DNA from: Enterocloster asparagiformis
GTDB taxonomy: Bacteria > Bacillota > Clostridia > Lachnospirales > Lachnospiraceae
Length of the DNA stretch: 64,000 bases
Assembly: GCA_018380885.1 (NCBI GenBank)
Contig: JAGZSY010000017.1
Coordinates: forward strand, 1-64,000
Direction of reading: 5' to 3'
In this document: positions 26,565 through 34,613 of the stretch, piece by piece
How the letters are laid out: each line of letters begins with the position of its first letter
Numbering within the stretch: position 1 is the stretch's first letter
Program-made: the position numbers and the translations under genes
Notes under the pieces: model-generated
What the model was told of the DNA's origin: nothing
Seen by the model: only the letters and a program-made list of their open reading frames with translations
Database searches by the model: none

Positions 26565-27161
26565 TCAGGTTTCCAGCCACCACGGCATTTCCTCCGGACC
26601 CGACGCGTCGTCACGGCGCTCTAAGGTTTTTCCCAAACGATCCGCCAGCGATTTGAGCTGTATGCGGTATAAACCGGCCACCGTGGCGGTGTTGAAATAG
26701 GGTTGTCCAAAGTGGACCGATGCCTGTTGGTATACGTTTTTATCGATCTCCCGCAGCGCGGTTTGGACTTGATCCGCATCGGAGAGGCCAAGCGCGGCGA
26801 GATCATCGTAGAAACTCCGCTTGTAGATAAAATGATACTCTTTCAAGCCCAATATGGACCAGAGTGTGTCGTAGAACGGCACCTTGTAGGCTTTCAGCCA
26901 GTCCCACATGATTTCAGGGTCCCCGACATTGGGATTTTCCTTGTGGCAGCGGGCGCAGAGAAGCACCAGATTCGACGGTTCGTCCTTTCCGCCCAAGGAG
27001 TCCGGTACAATGTGGCAGCGCTGCAAATGGCGTTTGCAGCCGCAGCGCCAGCAGCGCTCGTGCGCTTCGGCGGCATCCACGCTGAAGTCGGATTCGTCGA
27101 TGCGGGAGAACCAATAGTTTACGATTTCCGGAATTTTAGTTTTGATCGGTTGCCGTTTCAT
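26565..27161 (-). CDS. HNH endonuclease
   Basis: A protein of about 198 residues with a zinc-finger-type HNH motif: CWRCGCKRHLQRCHIVP, then GGKDEPSNLVLLCARCHKENPN (given in parts; about residues 37-80). It has two CxxC pairs and the catalytic HI. The C-terminal part is helical. Many such genes are of unknown target. An upstream ATG at 27167 sits only three bases after GGAGGA; ATG 27161, nine bases away, is the better start. It is divergent from the EndoQ-UvrD fusion gene. Confidence 0.85.
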   Translation of the reverse strand: MKRQPIKTKIPEIVNYWFSRIDESDFSVDAAEAHERCWRCGCKRHLQRCHIVPDSLGGKDEPSNLVLLCARCHKENPNVGDPEIMWDWLKAYKVPFYDTLWSILGLKEYHFIYKRSFYDDLAALGLSDADQVQTALREIDKNVYQQASVHFGQPYFNTATVAGLYRIQLKSLADRLGKTLERRDDASGPEEMPWWLET

Positions 27162-27272
27162 GAGCATATTTCCTCCTTTGTGCGTTGTATTGCTTACGTT
27201 CAGAATACCATTGATTCCTATTTCTGTAAATTAAAAAGACCACGCCTGCCCTTATGTCCCCTCGGTTTCGCC

Positions 27273-27301
27273 TTGCAACCTGGCCAAAAGGCGATTATAA
27301 T
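27273..27301 (+). promoter_or_regulatory. Sigma-A promoter of the PHP-UvrD gene
   Basis: TTGCAA (27273-27278), 17 bp, TATAAT (27296-27301). An inverted repeat CGCCTT/AAGGCG spans the -35 and spacer, possibly an operator. Confidence 0.8.
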
Positions 27302-27334
27302 ATTTTTATCTTAAAACAAAAGCGGGTGAACAAA

Positions 27335-30300
27335 ATGTACATAGCGGATTTACATATTCATTCCCGGTTTTCCCGGGCGACCAGCAGGGATTTGACGCCG
27401 GAGCAGCTGGATTACTGGGCGGGACGCAAGGGGATTCAGATTCTGGGCACCGGGGATTTTACCCATCCGGCCTGGAGGGAGGAATTGCAGGAAAAGCTGG
27501 TACCGGCGGAGGACGGCTTGTACGCGCTGAGGGACGAGCTGCGGCTGACCGACCGTACTTTTGCGCCGGGCGGCAAGGCCCGTTTTGTTATTTCGGGCGA
27601 GATCAGCTCGATTTATAAAAAGAACGGAAGGGTGCGCAAGGTGCACAGCGTGATTCTGCTGCCCAGCCTGGAGGCTGCCCAGCTGCTTTCTAAAAAATTA
27701 GAAACAATTGGAAATATCCATTCGGACGGCCGGCCGATTCTGGGCCTGGACTGCCGGGACCTGTTGGAGATCACCCTGGAAATCTGCCCGGACGCCATCT
27801 ACATTCCGGCGCATATCTGGACGCCGCATTTTTCGCTGTTCGGAGCGTTTTCTGGGTTTGACACCGTGGAGGAGTGCTACGAAGATCTGACGCCCCACAT
27901 CCATGCCATGGAGACAGGGCTGTCCTCGGACCCGCCCATGAACTGGCGGCTTTCTGCCCTGGATTCCTATCAGCTGGTGTCCAATTCCGACGCCCACTCT
28001 CCGTCAAAGCTGGGCAGGGAGGCGAATCTCTTAGACATTGATTTGAGCTATGAAGGTCTCTACGGCGCCATTCAGCGGGGAGACGGGCTTGAGGGCACCA
28101 TTGAGTTTTTCCCGGAGGAGGGGAAATACCACTTTGACGGACACAGGAAATGCCATCTCTGCCTGAGCCCTTCGGAGGCCGAGCGGTACGGGGGAAAATG
28201 CCCGGTCTGCGGCAAGAAGCTGACGGTGGGTGTGTCCCACAGGGTTGAGCAGCTGGCGGACCGGGAAGAGGGATTTCAGATGGAGGGCGCGCGGCCCTTT
28301 GAAAGCCTGGTGCCGCTTCCCGAGGTGATCGCCGCGTCCACCGGGCACTCGGCCGCGGGCGCCAGGGTCCAGGCTCAGTACGATGAGATGCTGGGGGCGC
28401 TGGGCACCGAATTTTCAATTCTGCGGGAGCTGCCCATTGAGGAGATACGCTCAAAGGCGGGATATTTGGTGTCCGAGGGGATACGCCGCCTGCGGGAGGG
28501 GATCGTGGAGCGCCTGCCCGGATTTGACGGGGAATACGGAAAAATCAAGCTGTTCACCCCGTCTGAGATCGACAATCTGGACGGGCAGCTGAGCCTGTTC
28601 GCCGGATGGGCCGGGGAAGAGACCGCCGCCGCTGTGGTATCGGGGGGCGGGAGCCGGTCCGACGCCAATGCCGCCGCGCAGACGGCCCCAATCGCCGCGG
28701 CGCCGGAGGGGAACATGGATACCATCCAATCTGCCTCCGAAAAGGATTTTACAGATAATGGGAATACAGAGCCGGCGGATTCCCTGCCGTTGGTATTAAA
28801 TTCCGGGCAGACGATGGCGGTCCGCTCCACCAACCGCGCCGTGGCGGTGATTGCAGGGCCGGGAACCGGCAAGACCCGAACGCTGGTGGAGCGGATTTCC
28901 TACCTTTTGGAAACCAGAAGGGTAAAACCCGCATTGCTCACCGCGGTCACGTTCACAAACAAGGCGGCGGCGGAGATGCGCACCCGGCTGGAGCAAAAGC
29001 TGGGCGGGAAATCAGCGGTGAAAAAGCTTCAGATCGGCACCTTCCACTCAATCTGTTTCCAGCTCCTGAAAAAGCAGGGACTGGAGTTTACCATGGCGGA
29101 CGAGGCGGAGATGCTGGAGCTTGCCCGCGAAGCCGTCCGCGCCGGGGGCTTGAGCATAAAACCGTCCCGGCTGCTGCGCTTTATTTCCCTGAAAAAGGCG
29201 GGCTGCGGGGAACTGGAGTTTGACCGGGACGAGGACCGGGACGAGGCTTCCGCCTCCCAACAGGACGGTGAAGCCCTCAAATCCCAGGTCACAGCCGCGC
29301 AGATGGAGGCGGCCTTTGCGGCGTACCAGAGCGGGCTGGAGCAGATCGGGGCTCTGGATTTCGACGATTTGCTGCTGAAGGTATTGGAGCTGGCGGAGCA
29401 GGATAGGCTGGCTGCCGGTCCGTTTTCCTATCTGCTGGTGGACGAATTTCAGGACATTAACCCGGTGCAGTACCGGCTGATCCGCGCGTGGAACCGCAGC
29501 GGGAGGGAGCTCTTTGTGATCGGCGATCCGGATCAGGCCATCTACGGCTTCCGGGGAACGGATGCAAAGTGTTTTGAGCGCCTGCAGGAGGACGAGCCGG
29601 GCCTGGAGGTGATCCGGCTGGAGCAGAATTACCGGTCCACGCCCCAGGTGCTGAGCGCGGCGGGGGCGGTTATTTCCGCCAATCCCGGACCGGAGCGCCG
29701 CCTGGAGGCCAACCGCGGGGACAGCTATCCGGTGCGCGTGGTCACGGCCACCGGGGAGATGGCGGAAGCCATCTTTGTCGCCAAGGAAATTAACCGGCTG
29801 ATCGGCGGCATCGATATGCTGGACGCCCAGGAGGGATTTTCATGCCCCGATGACCGCCGTCCCAGAAGCTTTGCCGATATCGCGGTGCTGTACCGCACCC
29901 ACCGCCAGGCCGATCTGCTGGAAAAATGCCTGAGGCGGGAGGGGATTCCCTATGTTGTGGCCGGCCGCGACGATTTCCTGGAGGCGGACAGCGTGCGGGG
30001 GCTTATCTGCTTTTTCCGCTGTATCGCGGACCCACAGGATCGGTTGTCACGGAGGCTGTGCCTGAAGCTGCTGTGGGGGCTGTCCGAGGATTGCATCTCC
30101 GAGTGCGTATTCCAGGCCATGGCGGACCGTTATGCCAAACAGTTCAAAAAGACGCGCCCGCAGAAAATTCTGGAGTCGTGGGCAGCGGATATGGGGCTGT
30201 CGGAGGATGCCGACGTGCAGAAGCTGATTTCCATGTCCGTATTCTATAAGACGATGCCTGAATTTCTGGATATTCTGGCCTTTGGCCGGGAGAGCGATTT

Positions 30301-30637
30301 AAAGAGATGCGGGAAAAAGAGTTATACAGCGGATGCGGTGACGCTGATGACGCTCCACGGCGCCAAGGGGCTGGAGTTTCCGGCCGTGCTGCTGTACGGG
30401 GCGCGCAAGGGGCTGATTCCCCTGGAAAACGGCAGGGGCACCACTGACGTTGAGGAGGAGCGCCGGCTGCTTTATGTGGGTATGACCCGGGCGAAGGAGG
30501 AGCTGATTTTGACGACATCCCAGGAACCTTCCCCGTTTTTGGATGATATGCCGAAGGCGGCGTTTATTGCGCAGACGGCGAATGCGCCCAGGGAGGCGGA
30601 TTCGGCCCGGCAGCTCAGCCTTTTTGATTTTATGTAA
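27335..30637 (+). CDS. Fusion of an EndoQ-like PHP nuclease and a UvrD/PcrA-type helicase
   Basis: A 1100-residue protein. Residues 1-410 resemble endonuclease Q: metal motif DLHIHSRFSRATS at the N-terminus, HVHS-like segments, and a zinc finger CHLCLSPSEAERYGGKCPVC (about 274-293). EndoQ nicks 5' of deaminated bases such as uracil and hypoxanthine. After a poorly conserved linker (about 430-485), a superfamily 1 helicase begins: GPGTGKTRTLVERI (about 507-520), DEFQDINPVQYR, GDPDQAIYGFRG and VTLMTLHGAKGLEFP. The natural start is ATG 27335; the frame extends upstream into the promoter. Endonuclease III follows 23 bp later, suggesting joint repair use. Confidence 0.88.
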   Translation: MYIADLHIHSRFSRATSRDLTPEQLDYWAGRKGIQILGTGDFTHPAWREELQEKLVPAEDGLYALRDELRLTDRTFAPGGKARFVISGEISSIYKKNGRVRKVHSVILLPSLEAAQLLSKKLETIGNIHSDGRPILGLDCRDLLEITLEICPDAIYIPAHIWTPHFSLFGAFSGFDTVEECYEDLTPHIHAMETGLSSDPPMNWRLSALDSYQLVSNSDAHSPSKLGREANLLDIDLSYEGLYGAIQRGDGLEGTIEFFPEEGKYHFDGHRKCHLCLSPSEAERYGGKCPVCGKKLTVGVSHRVEQLADREEGFQMEGARPFESLVPLPEVIAASTGHSAAGARVQAQYDEMLGALGTEFSILRELPIEEIRSKAGYLVSEGIRRLREGIVERLPGFDGEYGKIKLFTPSEIDNLDGQLSLFAGWAGEETAAAVVSGGGSRSDANAAAQTAPIAAAPEGNMDTIQSASEKDFTDNGNTEPADSLPLVLNSGQTMAVRSTNRAVAVIAGPGTGKTRTLVERISYLLETRRVKPALLTAVTFTNKAAAEMRTRLEQKLGGKSAVKKLQIGTFHSICFQLLKKQGLEFTMADEAEMLELAREAVRAGGLSIKPSRLLRFISLKKAGCGELEFDRDEDRDEASASQQDGEALKSQVTAAQMEAAFAAYQSGLEQIGALDFDDLLLKVLELAEQDRLAAGPFSYLLVDEFQDINPVQYRLIRAWNRSGRELFVIGDPDQAIYGFRGTDAKCFERLQEDEPGLEVIRLEQNYRSTPQVLSAAGAVISANPGPERRLEANRGDSYPVRVVTATGEMAEAIFVAKEINRLIGGIDMLDAQEGFSCPDDRRPRSFADIAVLYRTHRQADLLEKCLRREGIPYVVAGRDDFLEADSVRGLICFFRCIADPQDRLSRRLCLKLLWGLSEDCISECVFQAMADRYAKQFKKTRPQKILESWAADMGLSEDADVQKLISMSVFYKTMPEFLDILAFGRESDLKRCGKKSYTADAVTLMTLHGAKGLEFPAVLLYGARKGLIPLENGRGTTDVEEERRLLYVGMTRAKEELILTTSQEPSPFLDDMPKAAFIAQTANAPREADSARQLSLFDFM

Positions 30638-30660
30638 TTTACATATGAGGGAGAATCGGC

Positions 30661-31350
30661 ATGGAAGAGGAAAAGCAGTGGAAGATACCGCCTGAAAACC
30701 GGGTGCTGCCGGTTCTGAGGCAGTTGGACCGTCTGTATGGAACCACAAAGGAGGGGTTCTATCACCAGGAGCCGTGGCAGCTTCTGGTGGCGATTATGCT
30801 CAGCGCTCAGAGCACGGATAAGCAGGTGGACGAGGCGCTTCCTGAACTGTACGGACATTATCATAAGGTGGAGGATATGGCGAACGCTCCGGTTGAGGAG
30901 ATCGAGGGTTATATCCGTTCCATTGGACTCTATAAAAGCAAGGCAAAGAATATCAAAAAGTGCTGCGCCCAGATTGTGACAGAATACGGCGGGAAGGTAC
31001 CGGAAACCATTGAGGAGCTGCTGCGCCTGGCGGGGGTGGGCAGAAAGACCGCGACCCTTTACCTGGCGGATGCCCATGGGATTCCAGGGGTGACGGTGGA
31101 TACCCATGTGTTTCGGATTTCCCGCCGCCTGGGCTGGGCCAACGGCAAGAATCCCGGGCAGGTTGAACTGGAGCTGCAGAAGGTATTGCCCGTGGATTAC
31201 TGGAACCGCATCAATTTCCAGTTGATCTATCACGGCAGGGCCGTGTGCACGGCCAGAAAGGCGTACTGTGAGAAATGCGCCCTGGGGCAGTGGTGCGAAA
31301 AACGCATGGAAGCCAAGCCGGGAAAAGCAAAAGAGACCAAGGCGCGGTAA
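30661..31350 (+). CDS. nth: Endonuclease III
   Basis: A 229-residue DNA glycosylase/AP lyase that removes oxidised pyrimidines. The helix-hairpin-helix LRLAGVGRKTA holds the catalytic Lys129 and, in VDTHV, Asp147. Their 18-residue spacing equals that of E. coli Lys120 and Asp138. The [4Fe-4S] loop has Cys196, 203, 206 and 212 in the standard C-x6-C-x2-C-x5-C spacing. It is 23 bp after the PHP-UvrD gene and probably in the same transcript, and is followed by an uncharacterised gene with a strong site. Confidence 0.95.
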   Translation: MEEEKQWKIPPENRVLPVLRQLDRLYGTTKEGFYHQEPWQLLVAIMLSAQSTDKQVDEALPELYGHYHKVEDMANAPVEEIEGYIRSIGLYKSKAKNIKKCCAQIVTEYGGKVPETIEELLRLAGVGRKTATLYLADAHGIPGVTVDTHVFRISRRLGWANGKNPGQVELELQKVLPVDYWNRINFQLIYHGRAVCTARKAYCEKCALGQWCEKRMEAKPGKAKETKAR

Positions 31351-31394
31351 CCTGGAAAAAAATGGAACGGTAAAAGCCGGAGAGAGGAGGCAGC

Positions 31395-32033
31395 ATGGAG
31401 AAGCATTCTGTGACGATTGAGCGAAAGCATATGCCGCTGCGGCAGGTACTTGCGCAGAAGGAGGTGGCTGCTGAGCTGCTTCGCCGTGATATTAAACCAG
31501 ACCGGCCGGAAATCCTCCGCCTGTCCCGGTCCGGCCGCACATTTTCACAGTACCTGTGTCTTTCCGAGACCGGTGATCTGCCGGATACCCTGCTGGCTGC
31601 GGTGAACGAGTCGCTGGAAGCGGCGGACGCCGCATCTCCGGTATTTTTGGAGGAGCAGTATCCCTGGCTGAAAGAGCCGTCCTGGACCGTGGGCATGGGG
31701 GATGTGAGCTATTATAAAGTGACGGCGCAGTTAGGCGCCGGACAATTTGTCAATATCCGGCGGGTCCGCTGTGAGCAGGAAGGCGTAAGCCCAGGGAGAA
31801 CAGCAGGCCGGGCGGACTCGGAAGGCATGTTTCAGGCGGTTTTGTGGCTGTATGCTGAGGAAAATGTGGAATTTCCCGGCGGGAAAGCGCTGTCCCTGGA
31901 CAGCGGGTTGCGCTTTGCGGCCTCAATTTGCCTTGACGGCTGCGCGTTAAAAATTGTTGTCAATCGCCGGGAGGTATTGCAGCTTATGGTGAAAGAGCTG
32001 CTGCTGCGGGGAAATCTTGATTTGAGTAAATGA
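31395..32033 (+). CDS. Uncharacterised 212-residue protein downstream of nth
   Basis: ATG 31395 follows AGAGAGGAGGCAGC. The protein is soluble. It has an Arg/Lys-rich first third, a conserved-looking YPWLKEPSWTVGMGDVSYYKVTAQ stretch (given in part; about 87-110), and beta-rich later regions. I do not recognise the family, and there are no catalytic signatures. Its place 44 bp behind endonuclease III suggests the same transcript, but a repair role is not shown. Confidence 0.65.
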   Translation: MEKHSVTIERKHMPLRQVLAQKEVAAELLRRDIKPDRPEILRLSRSGRTFSQYLCLSETGDLPDTLLAAVNESLEAADAASPVFLEEQYPWLKEPSWTVGMGDVSYYKVTAQLGAGQFVNIRRVRCEQEGVSPGRTAGRADSEGMFQAVLWLYAEENVEFPGGKALSLDSGLRFAASICLDGCALKIVVNRREVLQLMVKELLLRGNLDLSK

Positions 32034-32143
32034 GCGGGCCGCAGGAGAAGAGCCAAATTCCCGGTGCGTTCTCCTGGTGAACACAACAGCGCAGGGGGAT
32101 TCGCATCACGAATTTGTAAAAAAATGGAAATAATGGAGCGGTT

Positions 32144-32662
32144 TTATCCCCGCCCCATTATCTCCAAAACCGCCTCCCTCAACCGCTTCTCGTCCCCCTC
32201 GTCGGGATGGCTCAGCGCCCGGTCAAAATTCTCGATTAATCCCTTTACTTTCCGCTCATCCCCGCCGCTTTCCAACATCCCCTCATACCGACGCCGCACC
32301 GATTCCGGCATTTTGCCCTGGCACATGAATGTCCCGGCCAGATGGCAGGACTTGTCAAGATGACTTCCAACTTTCCCTAAAATCTGCGAAAAATAGTCCT
32401 CACTCTGTCCAAAACCGGCGGTGCCGAACAAGAATACCTCTTTGCCCGCAAGCCCCCTTAGAAATCCGGCCATAGCCTCGTCGCAGGTTCCTATGTCCGT
32501 CCAGAAGCCGGCGAATATCATATCCGCGTTTCCGGACGCTCCGGCCGCCCCGGAGACCGGACCGCACCAGACACAATTTTCTTCCGGCAGCGCCTGGCGG
32601 ATCACATCCGCCAGCAGCTCTGTGTTGCCGGTCTTGCTGCTGTAAATAATCGCATACGTCAT
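32144..32662 (-). CDS. bilS: Flavodoxin-family protein, BilS-like
   Basis: A 172-residue flavodoxin with the FMN-phosphate loop SSKTGNTELLA near residues 9-19 and a typical alternating fold. It is last in a minus-strand unit of MarR regulator, old-yellow-type reductase and flavodoxin; this gene order matches the bilQRS operon described for gut bilirubin reduction. In that system BilS supports the reductase, probably by passing electrons. The frame extends to a TTG at 32677, but GGAGGA overlaps that; ATG 32662 lies seven bases behind the site. Symbol given by context. Confidence 0.8.
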   Translation of the reverse strand: MTYAIIYSSKTGNTELLADVIRQALPEENCVWCGPVSGAAGASGNADMIFAGFWTDIGTCDEAMAGFLRGLAGKEVFLFGTAGFGQSEDYFSQILGKVGSHLDKSCHLAGTFMCQGKMPESVRRRYEGMLESGGDERKVKGLIENFDRALSHPDEGDEKRLREAVLEIMGRG

Positions 32663-32695
32663 ATCCAAATCCTCCAATTCTCTGTCAAAGGCCGG

Positions 32696-33796
32696 TTAAC
32701 GGTCAAAAATGCAGTGCACGCCCTCGTGCCGCTGGATTCCTCCCAGGCAGTTCCTGTTGCAGCGCACGCACTGCCGTACTTCCCCGGCTCTTCCCTCCAT
32801 AACCTTCCGGGGCCAGTCCGGGTCGGCGATGAGCTGGCGGCTCATCGCGGCGCAGTCGATGCGGCCGCTTTTTAACTGTTCCTCCACGAAATCCGGGTCG
32901 GTCAGGCCGCCAACGCCGCAGACCGGAAGGCCTGTGAGGGAGCGGACTTTGTCCGCATAGGCCAAAAAGCAGCCCTGTCCCTTAAAATAGGGATGGTTTG
33001 CGGCCGGAATGGTGTCGGTCAGCTGGGCGTGATTGGCCAGCGCCACGTGGAAGCTGGTCACCCCGGCCTGTTCCAGCAGCGGAACAAAGACCGGAAGCTC
33101 CTCCAGTAAAATCCCGGCGTTGCCGTAGTGCGGCTCCTCCTGGCGGACTGCAAGCTTGAAGTCAATGGGCATGTCCGGCAGGCTCCTGCGGATGGCAAAG
33201 ACTGCCTCCACGGCAAAACGCGCCCGATTTTCTGCGCTCCCGCCGTACCGGTCGCTGCGGCGGTTGAAGATGGAGGAGGAGAAGCTGCCGCACATCCGGT
33301 CCCCGTGCACCTGCACCATGTCAAATCCGGCTTTTTTGGCCAGCACAGCCGCGGAGCCGAAGGAGGCGGTGATCCCGGCCGCTTTGCCGGCCGGCAGGGA
33401 TGAGATGTAGGGTCCGACCCGCTGGTTCAGCAGCCTACGGATATCATCCATGGAATACCGCTTTGTCAAAATTCCGGGCAGATAGCGGAGCATCCCTGCG
33501 ATGTCGCTGTCCGACTGGTGCAGCTGGGCGCAGATTTTGCAGCCCTCCCCGTGCACCGCCTCGCACAGGCGCTGGTAACGGGCGAATCCTCTGGCGCTGT
33601 AAAGGGAACCAAAGGGAGAGCGGCCGGCCGGCACGTCCCCGATGACGACCATGGCGCAGCCGCCCGCCGCGATCCGGCGTATCTTTTCCAGCAGGGCCTC
33701 CTCCGGCAGTCCGAAGGAGGTGGGGGAGAAAATGATCCTGTTTTTCAGCGTAAGGCCGCCCAGGTTGACGGGGCGTTTGATTGCCTCATAGGATAT
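32696..33796 (-). CDS. bilR: Bilirubin reductase BilR, with ATA start codon
   Basis: A 366-residue old yellow enzyme-type flavoprotein. It has the N-terminal barrel segment LTLKNRIIFSPTSFG, the motif VHGDR in place of the usual His-His/Asn pair, and a C-terminal [4Fe-4S] motif C-x2-C-x3-C-x11-C. Counting from the ATA at 33796-33794, the Asp-Arg pair is residue 166-167, the numbers I recall for catalytic BilR residues. An upstream stop TGA in this frame lies 18 bases before the ATA, and no ATG, GTG or TTG occurs until 33652, which would delete the first barrel strand. AGGAGG sits eight bases before the ATA. The start overlaps the end of the MarR gene by 11 bases. A sequencing error cannot be excluded. 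Confidence 0.85.
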   Translation of the reverse strand: MSYEAIKRPVNLGGLTLKNRIIFSPTSFGLPEEALLEKIRRIAAGGCAMVVIGDVPAGRSPFGSLYSARGFARYQRLCEAVHGEGCKICAQLHQSDSDIAGMLRYLPGILTKRYSMDDIRRLLNQRVGPYISSLPAGKAAGITASFGSAAVLAKKAGFDMVQVHGDRMCGSFSSSIFNRRSDRYGGSAENRARFAVEAVFAIRRSLPDMPIDFKLAVRQEEPHYGNAGILLEELPVFVPLLEQAGVTSFHVALANHAQLTDTIPAANHPYFKGQGCFLAYADKVRSLTGLPVCGVGGLTDPDFVEEQLKSGRIDCAAMSRQLIADPDWPRKVMEGRAGEVRQCVRCNRNCLGGIQRHEGVHCIFDR

Positions 33797-34238
33797 GCTG
33801 ACCGCCTCCTCTCAGACAATTCCCGCGGCCCATATCAGCCGTCAGCCGCTCTAAAAGCGCAAAGAGAAGCTCCCGTTCCTCCTCGCTCATTTCCTTTAAT
33901 ATATCGCTGTCCCACTGGAAGAATAGCGCGTGGCTGAGCTCAAATGCCTCAGTCCCCTTTGCTGTGAGCCGGAGCACGTGGGCCCGGCGGTCTCTCTGGT
34001 TCTGTTCCTGGTAAATGAATCCTGCCGCCTCCAGCTTTGTCAGGGAGCGGGCCACATGGCCGGAGTCCATTTTCAGAGCCCCGGCTAATTCCCTGGGGGA
34101 GCAGCCGGGATGCTTGCCGATATACAGGATAAAAAACAGCAGCCCCTGGGACAGGCCGATTTCCTGCAGCTTCCGCCCGCAGTATTCCGTGAAATCCTTG
34201 CGCAGCAAGGTGACAAAATAAGCCAGTGATCGCGTCAT
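33786..34238 (-). CDS. bilQ: MarR-family regulator, BilQ-like
   Basis: A 150-residue MarR winged-helix protein (SPRELAGALKMDSGHVARSL, about 47-66; wing RDRRAHVLRLTAKG). It is first in the unit with the BilR- and BilS-like genes, and its stop overlaps the start of the reductase, so it is co-translated. Two perfect TTGACTAAGTCAA-type palindromes in its promoter strongly suggest autoregulation of the whole operon. The ATG follows GGAGGG by six bases. The gene name follows my memory of the bilQRS order; the family call itself is firm. Confidence 0.85.
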   Translation of the reverse strand: MTRSLAYFVTLLRKDFTEYCGRKLQEIGLSQGLLFFILYIGKHPGCSPRELAGALKMDSGHVARSLTKLEAAGFIYQEQNQRDRRAHVLRLTAKGTEAFELSHALFFQWDSDILKEMSEEERELLFALLERLTADMGRGNCLRGGGQHIL

Positions 34239-34258
34239 TTCAATCCCTCCAATAATGC

Positions 34259-34300
34259 TTGACTAAGTCAACTATATCTAAAAAACTTGACTAAGTCAAG
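34259..34300 (-). promoter_or_regulatory. bil operon promoter with two MarR operators
   Basis: On the minus strand TTGACT (34299-34294), 17 bp and TATAGT (34276-34271). The palindrome CTTGACT-A-AGTCAAG (34286-34300) covers the -35; a second, TTGACT-A-AGTCAA (34259-34271), abuts the -10. Centres are 28 bp apart, so two dimers could sit on one promoter and block it. Confidence 0.88.
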
Positions 34301-34526
34301 CTTTTTTGCGCCGCTCACAGCTTATTACCCGTCTGCCACCAACCAATCCGCCAATCCTATCCAAACCCATCTCGTTTGCATCCTCGCGCCCGCCCTCCTA
34401 TCTCTGGAAAATTGTCTAAAATGTAACATAAAATTAATTTTACTCCCCAAAAACCAATTAATTATTGATTTAATTACATAATCTGCCCATCAATCATATA
34501 AAATATGAATAATTTATAATCTGCTA
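34301..34526. other. Non-coding gap between the bil and ABC importer promoters
   Basis: AT-rich DNA with no ribosome-binding-site-led frame and no clear hairpin terminator. I see nothing functional here beyond flanking promoters. Confidence 0.5.
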
Positions 34527-34555
34527 TTGACATTGTTGTTGTGCAATGTTAATAT
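34527..34555 (+). promoter_or_regulatory. Sigma-A promoter of the ABC importer operon
   Basis: Consensus TTGACA (34527-34532), 17 bp, TAATAT (34550-34555). An inverted repeat CATTG/CAATG (34531-34535 and 34544-34548) lies within it. Confidence 0.85.
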
Positions 34556-34564
34556 GAAGGAAAC

Positions 34565-34592
34565 ATTAAGGTAAGCTTAAGATTACATTAAG
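34565..34592 (+). promoter_or_regulatory. Three TTAAG repeats at 11-bp spacing, OmpR-family type sites
   Basis: TTAAG occurs at 34566, 34577 and 34588, exactly one helical turn apart, just downstream of the -10. Direct repeats at 11 bp are typical of OmpR/PhoB-family response regulators, and one is encoded in this same operon. Position after the promoter suggests repression. Confidence 0.55.
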
Positions 34593-34613
34593 GAAGGAAA
34601 AGGAGAGGAAGAT

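Noticed and set aside
32696..33652. Shorter start of the reductase at the first ATG
   Set aside because: It removes the first barrel strand and flavin-binding residues and has no ribosome site; the ATA at 33796 fits both family length and site spacing.
34301..34526. Small protein at 34287-34481
   Set aside because: No ribosome site, starts in the bil operator and has random-looking composition.
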